Notes: generated by a model not told the origin, from the letters alone. Positions 8,271 through 15,798 are shown, counted from the stretch's first letter. The stretch: DNA of 18,606 nt from an uncultured Parabacteroides sp. (GCA_900770835.1 CAAGLQ010000046.1:1-18606); one strand, 5' to 3'. Made by a program: numbers and translations.

Positions 8271-8852
8271 TTATTGCTTTTGATTGACAGCCACTCCGCA
8301 GTCGAACGCACGGAGGTTGGCCTCCACCACAGCCTCTCCCTTGCGGGCGAAGATCGTGGCGATAGCCTGCCGTAACTGTTCTACACTCAGGATCTCAATT
8401 GAAGGAGCAGCCATACCTAACAGTACCATGTTGGCACCACGTGGATTGCCCGCCTCATGCGCCACCTGCTCAATGTCCATCTTCACCACCGCAGGCAGGG
8501 CATCCAACTCTGCCATCAGTTCCGCCTCATCGGGATAGTTGGGGATGTTGATAAAAGGCTTGCTGCTGGTCACGATCACACCCATCTTCGCTAAATAGGG
8601 CAGATAACGCAGGCTCTCCATCGGCTCCATGCTGACCACCACGTCAGCACCGCCCTGCGGGATCAGATCCGACCAGATCGGCTCCGTCGAAAGACGCAAG
8701 TTACTCTGCACATCTCCTCCACGCTGACTCATGCCATGTACCTCGGCCTGTTTCAGATAGAGTCCAGCCTTAGTAGCTGCCTCGCCAATCACCGTAGCGA
8801 TGGAGAGGATACCTTGTCCTCCCACACCACAAAGTATGATGTCTTTTTTCAT
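8271..8852 (-). CDS. iorB: Indolepyruvate:ferredoxin oxidoreductase, beta subunit
   Basis: A 193-residue protein of the 2-oxoacid:acceptor oxidoreductase gamma/beta family. The N-terminal DIILCGVGGQGILSIA and the following QAEVHGMSQRGGDVQSNLR are the CoA-site signatures of IorB. With IorA it oxidatively decarboxylates aryl-pyruvates to aryl-acetyl-CoA in the cytoplasm. The ATG overlaps the iorA TGA as ATGA, and a near-perfect Shine-Dalgarno AAAGGAGGAG (8858-8867) lies 5 nt upstream inside the end of iorA. That is unusually strong for a Bacteroidota gene and suggests stoichiometric, coupled synthesis of the two subunits. Length is normal for the family. Confidence 0.93.
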   Translation of the reverse strand: MKKDIILCGVGGQGILSIATVIGEAATKAGLYLKQAEVHGMSQRGGDVQSNLRLSTEPIWSDLIPQGGADVVVSMEPMESLRYLPYLAKMGVIVTSSKPFINIPNYPDEAELMAELDALPAVVKMDIEQVAHEAGNPRGANMVLLGMAAPSIEILSVEQLRQAIATIFARKGEAVVEANLRAFDCGVAVNQKQ

Positions 8853-10450
8853 TTATTCTCCTCCTTTGCTTTTCTCGCCTCACGGGCATGACGAGCCGCC
8901 GTCTGGATGCACTCGCGCCGTGGGATAATCACAGACACTCCTTTGTATTCAATCTCTTCACGAATGATGTGGGCAATCTCCTCCATGTTCTTCGGCAGAG
9001 GCACTACCACATGCAGATGTTCCGGCTCTACACCCAAGCCTAAGCAGATTGCCTCGAACTTATTGGTGCCAGCGGAATCCTGTCCACCCGTCATACCGGT
9101 AGTCAAGTTATCGGAGATAATTACCGTGATCGAGCTATGATCGTTCACCGCATCCAATAAACCGGTCATGCCGCTATGGGTAAACGTAGAGTCACCAATG
9201 ACCGCCACAGCTGGGAATAATCCCGCATCAGCCGCACCTTTAGCCATCGTAATGGAAGCCCCCATATCCACACAGCTTGCTAACGTCTGATAAGGAGGTA
9301 AAGCACCTAACGTATAACAGCCAATATCACCAAAAACACGATGCGTCGGATAATCTGCCAATACCTTATTTAATGCCGTATAAACATCACGGTGTCCACA
9401 TCCTTGGCATAGTTGCGGTGGACGTGCAGCTAAATACTTCGCCGGAGCGAACGCCGAACCAGCAGGTTGTCCCAACGCTTTAGCCACCGCATCGGGCGTC
9501 AACTCACCCGTCCGAGGCAGATCACCAGTCAGACGTCCCTTGATCGGATAACCCGCACCTAATAAACCCTTCACCTGCTCCTCAACGACAGGCTGGCCAT
9601 CCTCGACGACAAGGATCGCATCGTTGGCCGCTGCTAAGGCCTGCACAGCCGCAGCCGGAAGAGGATACTGACTTACTTTTAAGAGGTTAGCCTTCTCTCC
9701 TACCACCTCTTTCACGTAGTTGTAAGCAATGCCACACGCTACAATACCCAAACGAGGAGCCTCGGCACACTGTTCTACCTTATTATATATGGAATTTGCG
9801 GCAGCCTGCTCCATCTCTGGTTGCTTCGCAATCAAAGCGTCATAACGCTTACGAGCGATTCCCGGCAGCAGTACCCAACGTTCAGTACTTACGTTCAAAG
9901 GTTTCTCATCCTGTGGCTCACCGACCTCAACCGCAGCACGGCTATGTGCCAAACGAGTCACAACGCGCAATACCACCGGCTCACGCAGCTGCTCAGACAG
10001 CTCAAAAGCGCTGGCCACCATATCGTAAGCCTCCTGCTGATTGCTGGGTTCAAAAGTAGGCACCAAGGCAAATTTCGCATAGAAACGGCTGTCCTGCTCG
10101 TTCTGGCTGGAGTGCATCGACGGATCATCAGCCGCCAACACAATCAAACCACCATGTACGCCTGTTATGGATGCGTTTACAAACGCATCCGCACACACAT
10201 TCATTCCAACATGTTTCATGCACACCAGGGCACGTTTACCTGCATACGACATGCCCAGCGCCGCCTCCATGGCCGTCTTCTCATTCGTACACCAACGACT
10301 ATGCACTCCCCGCTTTTGAGCTAAGGGGTCGCCCTGAATAAATTCCGTAATTTCGGTGGAAGGAGTACCCGGATAGGCATACACGCCGCTCAATCCAGCG
10401 TGAATAGCTCCTAACGCAATGGCCTCGTCACCAAGTAACAGTCTTTTCAT
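8849..10450 (-). CDS. iorA: Indolepyruvate:ferredoxin oxidoreductase, alpha subunit, lacking the C-terminal ferredoxin domain
   Basis: A 533-residue thiamine-diphosphate enzyme subunit. In order: an N-terminal pyrimidine-binding domain (YAYPGTPSTEI at 24-34, with E57 in TNEKTA as the likely activating Glu), a transketolase-C-like domain (about 230-320), then the TPP domain with LCQGCGHRD (347-355), GDIGCYTLG (374-382), GDSTFTHSG (419-427) and SDNLTTGMTGGQD (446-458). Family members of about 600-640 residues carry a C-terminal domain with two 4Fe-4S CxxCxxCxxxC motifs; this protein stops at RRECIQT plus a charged tail (residues 511-533) and has none. The stop is part of the iorB overlap, so this is not a window-edge effect. 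Electron transfer must use a separate ferredoxin or another carrier. The ATG at 10450 is preceded by its own promoter. Confidence 0.93.
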   Translation of the reverse strand: MKRLLLGDEAIALGAIHAGLSGVYAYPGTPSTEITEFIQGDPLAQKRGVHSRWCTNEKTAMEAALGMSYAGKRALVCMKHVGMNVCADAFVNASITGVHGGLIVLAADDPSMHSSQNEQDSRFYAKFALVPTFEPSNQQEAYDMVASAFELSEQLREPVVLRVVTRLAHSRAAVEVGEPQDEKPLNVSTERWVLLPGIARKRYDALIAKQPEMEQAAANSIYNKVEQCAEAPRLGIVACGIAYNYVKEVVGEKANLLKVSQYPLPAAAVQALAAANDAILVVEDGQPVVEEQVKGLLGAGYPIKGRLTGDLPRTGELTPDAVAKALGQPAGSAFAPAKYLAARPPQLCQGCGHRDVYTALNKVLADYPTHRVFGDIGCYTLGALPPYQTLASCVDMGASITMAKGAADAGLFPAVAVIGDSTFTHSGMTGLLDAVNDHSSITVIISDNLTTGMTGGQDSAGTNKFEAICLGLGVEPEHLHVVVPLPKNMEEIAHIIREEIEYKGVSVIIPRRECIQTAARHAREARKAKEENK

Positions 10451-10484
10451 GATAAAACTAAAGCATTTTTCAAACTTAAAGTGG

Positions 10485-10516
10485 CAAAGTTACAGTTTTC
10501 ACCCCAATCCAGCAAC
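10485..10516 (-). promoter_or_regulatory. Promoter of the iorAB-paaK-ACT-paaK-aminotransferase operon
   Basis: On the minus strand the -7 element TAACTTTG is at 10485-10492 and a GTTG -33 element (one mismatch to TTTG) at 10513-10516, separated by 20 bp. The leader would be about 28 nt. No other convincing promoter is visible within the operon. Confidence 0.6.
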
Positions 10517-10527
10517 AATCTATCTTT

Positions 10528-10550
10528 TTTTGTCCCCAACAGGAACAAAA
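10528..10550 (-). promoter_or_regulatory. Imperfect inverted repeat between the phosphoesterase and iorA
   Basis: Arms TTTTGTCCC (10528-10536) and GGAACAAAA (10542-10550) flank 5 bp, with one mismatched position that becomes G-U in minus-strand RNA. No T-tract follows on the minus strand, so it may be a weak terminator or 3' stabiliser of the phosphoesterase mRNA. It also sits immediately upstream of the iorA -33 element, where an activator operator could lie. Confidence 0.35.
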
Positions 10551-10556
10551 CGAGTA

Positions 10557-11747
10557 CTATTTCCCAGCGAAACGTTTGCGCTCCACCACAGAGCCTTTGG
10601 TATCTACCACTTGAACCTCAAGCGCCTGACCATCGTATGTAGCCACTACGGCTGTCTCGTTGCTATTCGTCAAGACCGGGAAAGCAATCCGGCCACTAGG
10701 AGCTTCGAACTCATAACGATGCTCATGGCCACAGAGCATCAAGTCGATACCAAGACGGTTGAGAGCGGGTACAAATTTCTCCATCACCTCACGCTGGCCA
10801 TGCCATACGTCGGGACGTGTGGAAGGAGGCATGTGACAGATAGCGATCCGAAAACGAGCAGTTGCGAAAACAGGATCATTCGCCAAAGTTTCCAGCCAAG
10901 CGGCCTGCTCACTGCGATAACTGTCATAATCGGTAATGCCGTAATACTCTAAATCACTATCGGGCTTATCCTCACCGCTATCAAGCATAATGAAGCAAAC
11001 CGGACCTTGCCGAAAGGCATAATAGAGATGCGGCTCTTTAGGTGAGAAATAATCCTGGAAAGCGGTAGCAAACGCTCCACGTGTCTCATGGTTGCCACGT
11101 GCGTAATACATCGGCTGCTCAGAAGCGAAAAGACGCACACTCTCATTCATAAATCCCTCAAAAACGCCCTGTTTATCACGCATGGTAGAGACCATATCCC
11201 CATTGAAAATCACAAGATCCTGCTTCGTGTGCTGACCAGCGGCCAAAAGATCAGCCAAATGTTGCTGACGTCCATGAATATCGTTGAGCATGAGAAAAGA
11301 GGTGGTAGGTTTACTCCAATCCGAGGTCGTGAAGCGTAGTGGCTCACGCCCATAGACATCCGTAGCGGCAATTCGTCCGTAAGCCACATAATGACCCTCA
11401 TGCTGAAGCACCTCCTGCGCATAGACACGGTAGCGGTAGGTAGTGCCAGGATGTAATCCGCTCACATGCACCACATGGCGTGTGTCCGTGCGCTTCACGC
11501 CATTAGCCGTATCGAAATAGCGAGGGCGCACCTCTCCGTAATAATGTGAGCCATCGTTAGGGGCGATCTCCACCCATCCCACACTCGGTGCGGTAGCTTC
11601 CCATACAAATGTAGCCTCTTCTTCCTTTACATTCTGCAAATAAGGGCCATACAACAGTTTGATCTGTGCCTCTACATCCAGTCCAAAACACAAAAGGAAT
11701 AGTAGAACACACATGTTCTTCCCTAAAATTGAAACTAAGCTTTTCAT
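10557..11747 (-). CDS. Secreted calcineurin-like metallophosphoesterase with N-terminal purple-acid-phosphatase-type domain
   Basis: A 396-residue exported protein. Residues 1-27 are a signal peptide (MKSLVSILGKNM, hydrophobic core, VEAQ). Residues about 30-145 resemble the fibronectin-like N domain of purple acid phosphatases, including a GLHPGTTYRYRV strand pair. The catalytic domain follows with all metal-ligand motifs: D156 and H158 in NDIHG, D184 in NGDM, N219 and H220 in RGNHE, H305 in CHMPP and H341/H343 in CGHEH. It should hydrolyse phosphate esters in the periplasm or outside the cell using a di-metal centre; the substrate is not evident. It is probably monocistronic, with its own promoter, and is followed by the iorA promoter region. 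The start at 11747 gives a well-formed signal peptide. Confidence 0.88.
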   Translation of the reverse strand: MKSLVSILGKNMCVLLFLLCFGLDVEAQIKLLYGPYLQNVKEEEATFVWEATAPSVGWVEIAPNDGSHYYGEVRPRYFDTANGVKRTDTRHVVHVSGLHPGTTYRYRVYAQEVLQHEGHYVAYGRIAATDVYGREPLRFTTSDWSKPTTSFLMLNDIHGRQQHLADLLAAGQHTKQDLVIFNGDMVSTMRDKQGVFEGFMNESVRLFASEQPMYYARGNHETRGAFATAFQDYFSPKEPHLYYAFRQGPVCFIMLDSGEDKPDSDLEYYGITDYDSYRSEQAAWLETLANDPVFATARFRIAICHMPPSTRPDVWHGQREVMEKFVPALNRLGIDLMLCGHEHRYEFEAPSGRIAFPVLTNSNETAVVATYDGQALEVQVVDTKGSVVERKRFAGK

Positions 11748-11847
11748 AAACCAATAAACTATTTACATTTCATTAAAACAAGCCAGCACTAATCAAGCAA
11801 CGCAAAAGAGCGCTCACAAAGCAACCAGCATAAATCAACAATATGCG

Positions 11848-11879
11848 CAAATTTACAAGAAGAAAATGAGAAAGCCAAA
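11848..11879 (-). promoter_or_regulatory. Promoter of the metallophosphoesterase gene
   Basis: On the minus strand TTTG (11876-11879) and TAAATTTG (11848-11855) are separated by 20 bp, an exact match to the Bacteroides -33/-7 consensus. It predicts a leader of roughly 95 nt, long enough for a regulatory element, although I see no recognised riboswitch there. Confidence 0.6.
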
Positions 11880-12259
11880 AATCAGCAAAGCTTGTAAAAG
11901 GCACTATCAATATTTAAGGGCATAAAATGCAAACCTAATTCACCAACCTATTACTCAATCCTTTTCATACAATTGTCATAACCAGCATCGGACATCCTAA
12001 ATTTTCATCAAACGGTACACAACAATGAGTCGATATAGAGTAAGACATGTTATACATTGGCAATCACATGCAGACTAAACGAACGATACAGGGCTGTAGG
12101 TTAGTATGACACCCTTTACTGTCAAAACGACAGTCCCTAACTGTTAAAAAGGTACTTTGCCTTGCACAGTACTCGTTAAGCGCAGTTAAGCCCTGGATAA
12201 CCGCCGTTAAAAGTGTACAAAAAAGCGACAAAAAGCATCTAACCAGTCATTATTTGCAC
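11880..12259. other. Non-coding stretch between phosphoesterase and protease genes
   Basis: Together with its flanks this is the longest gene-free stretch of the window (11748-12303). I find no ORF longer than about 20 codons with a plausible start, and no tRNA-like or rRNA-like fold. The first half is AT-rich. The second half holds the inverted repeat at 12118-12134 and four GTTAA words at 12143, 12175, 12185 and 12206, which may be control sites for the protease gene. Confidence 0.5.
12118..12134. promoter_or_regulatory. Small perfect inverted repeat upstream of the HtrA gene
   Basis: ACTGTC (12118-12123) and GACAGT (12129-12134) flank AAAAC. A further ACTGTT lies at 12140-12145. There is no T-tract, so a protein-binding operator is more likely than a terminator. 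The repeat is 170 bp upstream of the protease start. Confidence 0.35.
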
Positions 12260-12267
12260 TTTCTTTG
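12260..12267 (+). promoter_or_regulatory. Candidate -7 element for the HtrA gene
   Basis: TTTCTTTG differs from TAnnTTTG at one position. It lies 36 bp upstream of the chosen ATG. No TTTG -33 is present at 19-21 bp, so an activator or alternative sigma factor may be needed. Confidence 0.35.
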
Positions 12268-12303
12268 CCGAAAAGAAATTGTTAAATTTAAAAGTTGAAG
12301 CGT

Positions 12304-13806
12304 ATGAAAACTATTTGGAAAAACATGTTGGGGGCAATCGTGATAGCAGCGATCAGTTCAAGTGTAGCCATCGGCGCAAGCACTTATTACATGAGTCAAA
12401 ACCAAGCGACGACATCCTTGTCTTCCAGCGTGGAGAATACCTTTAAACAACCTTATAAGTTAGCAGGCTATAATGCAGTAGCTGCTGAGAACACAGATTT
12501 CACTTATGCTGCCGAGAAAGCAGTACATGGTGTGGTGCACATTAAAGCAACACAAAATGGCAAAGGAAACGGTGGACAGCAATATGTCGATCCCTTTGAG
12601 TATTTCTTCGGCTTCGGAGGTCGTTCACAACGCACACCACAGCCTCGGGTAGGTGCAGGATCAGGGGTGATCATCTCGACAGATGGCTACATCATCACCA
12701 ACAATCATGTGATTGATGGGGCTGACGAACTGGAGGTCACCTTAAACGACAACCGCAAGTTTGAGGCGAAGGTGATAGGTGCAGATCCGACCACTGACAT
12801 TGCCCTCTTGAAGATTGAGGCAGATGACCTGCCCACTATTCCCTTTGGCGACTCCGAGAAATTAAAAGTAGGCGAATGGGTTTTGGCTGTTGGAAACCCA
12901 TTTAACCTCACTTCTACCGTCACTGCAGGTATTGTTAGTGCCAAAAGTCGTGGCAACATAGGTGCAAGTGGAGATCGTAGTAAGATTGAGTCATTCATTC
13001 AAACAGATGCAGCAGTGAACCCCGGCAACAGCGGTGGTGCTTTGGTGAACACTAAGGGCGAATTAGTAGGTATCAACACAGCTATCTATTCTGAAACAGG
13101 AAGCTATGCAGGATATTCATTTGCGGTGCCCATTAGCATTGCAGGAAAAGTAGTCAACGACTTAAAGGAATTTGGAACCGTACAACGTGCTGTCTTAGGT
13201 GTCTTGATTCAAGATCCACAATACGTGGCAGACGAGGATAAAGCGAAGGTAAAAATACTCGAAGGTGCATATGTGGGTGGTTTCGCCGAACGCAGTACAG
13301 CCAAAGAGGCCGGCGTGGAGAAGGGAGATGTAATCACTGCTGTTAATGGAGTGAAGGTTAAGTCTGCCAATGCTTTGCAAGAACAGATCAGCAAGTATCG
13401 CCCAGGTGATAAAGTAGAGTTGACAATTGACCGAAACGGTTCCACAAAGAAATACACTGTGGAGTTGCGTAATGCGCAGGGCAGCACAAAAATAGTAAAG
13501 AGCGGTGATGGCACAGAAATAATGGGTGGTGCCTTTAAAGCATTGACCGATGAGCAAAAACGCAAATTAGGTATTAGCTACGGTATAGAGGTAACCGGAG
13601 TGACCAATGGTAAACTACAGGGGGCAGGCATCAAGAAAGGCTTCATCATTATGATCGTCAATAATCAAAAGATCTCCTCTCCTGAAGATTTCGAGAAGAT
13701 TGTAGACAATATCCTACAAGGCCGCACCGAGGATCAAGGGCTTTTCATCAAGGGTTTCTATCCCAATGGACGTACAAAATACTATGCGATCGACCTCTCT
13801 GAATAA
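12304..13806 (+). CDS. degQ: Periplasmic serine protease/chaperone of the HtrA (DegP/DegQ/Do) family
   Basis: A 500-residue envelope quality-control protease. I chose the ATG at 12304; the TTG three codons earlier adds nothing conserved. Residues 5-27 form a signal peptide or anchor. The trypsin-like domain shows the full triad: H135 in TNNHVIDG, D165 in TTDIALLKIE and S243 in NPGNSGGALVN. A first PDZ domain follows (about 300-395: carrying GDVITAVNGVKV and YRPGDKVELTIDRNG) and a second, more divergent one (about 405-498: GIEVTGVTNG, KKGFIIMIVNNQKI). This is the usual Do-family layout with two PDZ domains. It would degrade or refold misfolded periplasmic and outer-membrane proteins. A strong terminator follows, so it is transcribed separately from the sigma factor gene. 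DegP versus DegQ cannot be decided here. Confidence 0.93.
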   Translation: MKTIWKNMLGAIVIAAISSSVAIGASTYYMSQNQATTSLSSSVENTFKQPYKLAGYNAVAAENTDFTYAAEKAVHGVVHIKATQNGKGNGGQQYVDPFEYFFGFGGRSQRTPQPRVGAGSGVIISTDGYIITNNHVIDGADELEVTLNDNRKFEAKVIGADPTTDIALLKIEADDLPTIPFGDSEKLKVGEWVLAVGNPFNLTSTVTAGIVSAKSRGNIGASGDRSKIESFIQTDAAVNPGNSGGALVNTKGELVGINTAIYSETGSYAGYSFAVPISIAGKVVNDLKEFGTVQRAVLGVLIQDPQYVADEDKAKVKILEGAYVGGFAERSTAKEAGVEKGDVITAVNGVKVKSANALQEQISKYRPGDKVELTIDRNGSTKKYTVELRNAQGSTKIVKSGDGTEIMGGAFKALTDEQKRKLGISYGIEVTGVTNGKLQGAGIKKGFIIMIVNNQKISSPEDFEKIVDNILQGRTEDQGLFIKGFYPNGRTKYYAIDLSE

Positions 13807-13847
13807 ATAAAAACCGTATCAAAGCGGATAAATAATGTTAAATATAG

Positions 13848-13888
13848 AATATTGCCCAGATGCAAGAATGCATCTGGGCAATATTTTT
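13848..13888 (+). terminator. Rho-independent terminator after the HtrA gene
   Basis: A perfect 16-bp stem (AATATTGCCCAGATGC / GCATCTGGGCAATATT) closes a 6-nt loop AAGAAT and runs into a T-tract. It ends only 12 bp before the -7 element of the next gene. Confidence 0.92.
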
Positions 13889-13900
13889 GTATTAAAATCT

Positions 13901-13908
13901 TATCTTTG
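13901..13908 (+). promoter_or_regulatory. -7 element of the primary sigma factor gene
   Basis: TATCTTTG matches TAnnTTTG fully, 39 bp before the ATG. The -33 position falls inside the preceding terminator stem and does not read TTTG. Confidence 0.55.
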
Positions 13909-13947
13909 CATCCCAAATTCTCTGATGAATTGAACGTAAAGTAGAGC

Positions 13948-14808
13948 ATGAGACAATTAAAGATCACAAAGTCTATCACCAACCGCGAAAGTGCTTCGCT
14001 GGATAAGTATCTTCAAGAGATTGGTCGCGAAGATCTGATCACTGTGGAAGAAGAAGTGGAGTTGGCGCAAGCTATTAGAAGAGGAGACCGTAAGGCGTTA
14101 GAGAAGCTAACCCGTGCAAACCTCCGTTTTGTCGTATCAGTAGCAAAACAGTATCAGAATCAAGGATTAAGCCTTCCCGACTTGATCAATGAGGGGAACT
14201 TGGGATTAATCAAGGCCGCTGAGAAATTTGATGAGACAAGAGGTTTTAAGTTCATTTCTTATGCCGTATGGTGGATCCGTCAATCTATCTTGCAAGCTTT
14301 AGCAGAGCAATCGCGCATCGTTCGTTTGCCACTTAACCAGGTAGGCTCATTGAATAAAATTAGCAAAGCCTTCTCGAAGTTTGAGCAAGAGAACGAGCGT
14401 AAGCCCTCGCCTGAAGAATTAGCAGAAGAGTTGGAAATCCCTGTGGATAAGATATCAGATACCTTGAAAGTTTCTGGCCGTCACATCTCTGTGGATGCTC
14501 CGTTCGTGGAAGGCGAAGACAACAGCCTATTGGATGTACTTGTCAATGACGACGCTCCCATAGCAGATCGCACGTTGATGAACGAGTCTTTGTCGAAAGA
14601 AATTGACAGAGCACTTGCTACATTAACCGAAAGAGAAAGCGAGATTATCAAAATGTTTTTCGGCATTGGGTGTCAAGAAATGACATTAGAAGAGATTGGC
14701 GATAAATTCGGCCTCACCCGTGAGCGCGTTCGCCAGATCAAGGAAAAAGCAATCAGAAGATTAAGACAAGGATCGCGTAGCAAATTATTAAAGTCCTACT
14801 TAGGATAA
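13948..14808 (+). CDS. rpoD: Primary (housekeeping) RNA polymerase sigma factor, sigma-70 family
   Basis: A 286-residue sigma factor. It starts almost directly with region 1.2 (ESASLDKYLQEIGREDLI, 14-31) and lacks region 1.1 and the non-conserved insert of proteobacterial RpoD, as is usual for the Bacteroidetes primary sigma factor. Region 2 carries LTRANLRFVVSVAKQY and the promoter-melting and -10 recognition helix with FKFISYAVWWIRQSI. Region 3 is near 125-200. Region 4 ends in the helix-turn-helix TLEEIGDKFGLTRERVRQIK and RRLRQ. It directs RNA polymerase to the TTTG/TAnnTTTG promoters seen through this window. The gene is flanked by strong terminators on both sides and should be monocistronic. 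The name rpoD follows common usage; sigA is equally used. Confidence 0.95.
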   Translation: MRQLKITKSITNRESASLDKYLQEIGREDLITVEEEVELAQAIRRGDRKALEKLTRANLRFVVSVAKQYQNQGLSLPDLINEGNLGLIKAAEKFDETRGFKFISYAVWWIRQSILQALAEQSRIVRLPLNQVGSLNKISKAFSKFEQENERKPSPEELAEELEIPVDKISDTLKVSGRHISVDAPFVEGEDNSLLDVLVNDDAPIADRTLMNESLSKEIDRALATLTERESEIIKMFFGIGCQEMTLEEIGDKFGLTRERVRQIKEKAIRRLRQGSRSKLLKSYLG

Positions 14809-14813
14809 ACAAT

Positions 14814-14844
14814 AAAAAAGACCAGTGATTCACTGGTCTTTTTT
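14814..14844. terminator. Bidirectional terminator between sigma factor and BASS transporter genes
   Basis: A near-perfect palindrome with arms AAAAAAGACCAGTGA (14814-14828) and TCACTGGTCTTTTTT (14830-14844) around one T. It has A/T tracts on both sides and can terminate on either strand. The minus-strand arm contains the last codons and TGA stop (14830-14832) of the transporter gene. Confidence 0.92.
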
Positions 14845-15798
14845 ATTTTCTTGCCGCAGATAAAACCCTGCGAGAATCGTGCCTGAAATACTGTGCCAAG
14901 CACAAGAGATAGCACAAGGCAACACTGAAAGCGGTTGTGCTGCAAAGAAAGTACCCGCCAAGACTGTCGCTAATCCGGCGTTTTGCATGCCTACCTCAAT
15001 AGAAAGTGTACGCTTCTTTGGCGTATTGAAACCCACTGTTCGTCCCGTAAACCATCCCAGCAGATAACCCAGGCTATTGTGGCAAAAAACTACCAAGAAA
15101 GTCCAACCAAACAACAGCCATCCACCAGCGATCAAATCGTCGTGCACCGTACTGATCACACCACCTACGATACAAGCCAAACAGGTTACACTCACACCCG
15201 GCATCAGTGACTGCAACGTAGGGAAAATCGGTTTCGAAGCATAGCGATAGTTCAATAAACAACCAACACCAACAGGAATAATGGTCACAATCAAGATATT
15301 CAAGAACATACCAATTGCATCAATCTCTATAATCTCACCTGCTGTCAACTGCATCAACATAGGAGTCATCACAGGTGCCAACAACGTCGAGGCACAAGTC
15401 ATACCTACAGAGTAAGCCACATCTCCTTTACAGAGGAAAGACATGATGTTGCTCGATACACCACCCGGACAGCATCCCACCAACAAGATACCTAATGCTA
15501 ATGCCGGCTCCAACCGGAAGACGTGCACCAAAGTATAAGCCACCACAGGCATGATCACAAACTGCGCACAAGCACCGATAAAAATATCCAAGGGGCGACG
15601 AGCCAAAATTCGAAAATCAGCAGCCGTGAGCGTCAAGCCCATCGTCAGCATGATCAAACCCAAGATGAAGGTTTGCGTGTTTCCCCGCACCCAAACGAAA
15701 GAATCCGGTATAAAAAATGTAAATGCGGCAATAGCGATAATAAAGGCTGACGCATGATTCGCCAGCCACCGACTAAGCACCTGCAAAGAGCCGATCAT
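14830..15798 (-). CDS. Bile acid:sodium symporter (BASS) family transporter
   Basis: A 322-residue inner-membrane protein with about nine to ten hydrophobic segments. BASS features include the GLTLTAADF segment after TM2 and the GCCPGGVSSNIMSFLCKGD stretch matching the family's crossover/sodium-site region, plus EVGMQNAGLATVLA near the C-terminus. It would carry an organic anion into the cell with Na+; bacterial members transport bile acids, ketopantoate or other carboxylates, so the substrate is open. I chose the ATG at 15798: GGGAGG lies 10 nt upstream, whereas the TTG at 15807 is too close to it. The gene begins 5 bp after the riboflavin synthase stop and is probably co-transcribed with it. 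Its 3' end lies inside the bidirectional terminator. Confidence 0.88.
   Translation of the reverse strand: MIGSLQVLSRWLANHASAFIIAIAAFTFFIPDSFVWVRGNTQTFILGLIMLTMGLTLTAADFRILARRPLDIFIGACAQFVIMPVVAYTLVHVFRLEPALALGILLVGCCPGGVSSNIMSFLCKGDVAYSVGMTCASTLLAPVMTPMLMQLTAGEIIEIDAIGMFLNILIVTIIPVGVGCLLNYRYASKPIFPTLQSLMPGVSVTCLACIVGGVISTVHDDLIAGGWLLFGWTFLVVFCHNSLGYLLGWFTGRTVGFNTPKKRTLSIEVGMQNAGLATVLAGTFFAAQPLSVLPCAISCAWHSISGTILAGFYLRQENKKDQ

Noticed and set aside
8270..8311. Earlier ATG for the upstream paaK at 8311
   Set aside because: It would overlap iorB by 41 bp and add residues unlike the family; the ATG at 8269 follows the iorB stop directly.
12295..12303. TTG start for the HtrA gene
   Set aside because: The ATG three codons later gives a normal signal peptide and needs no rare start codon.
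13195..13565. Two overlapping minus-strand frames of about 120 codons inside the HtrA gene
   Set aside because: Cys/Phe/Leu-rich shadows opposite the PDZ domains, with no supporting signal.
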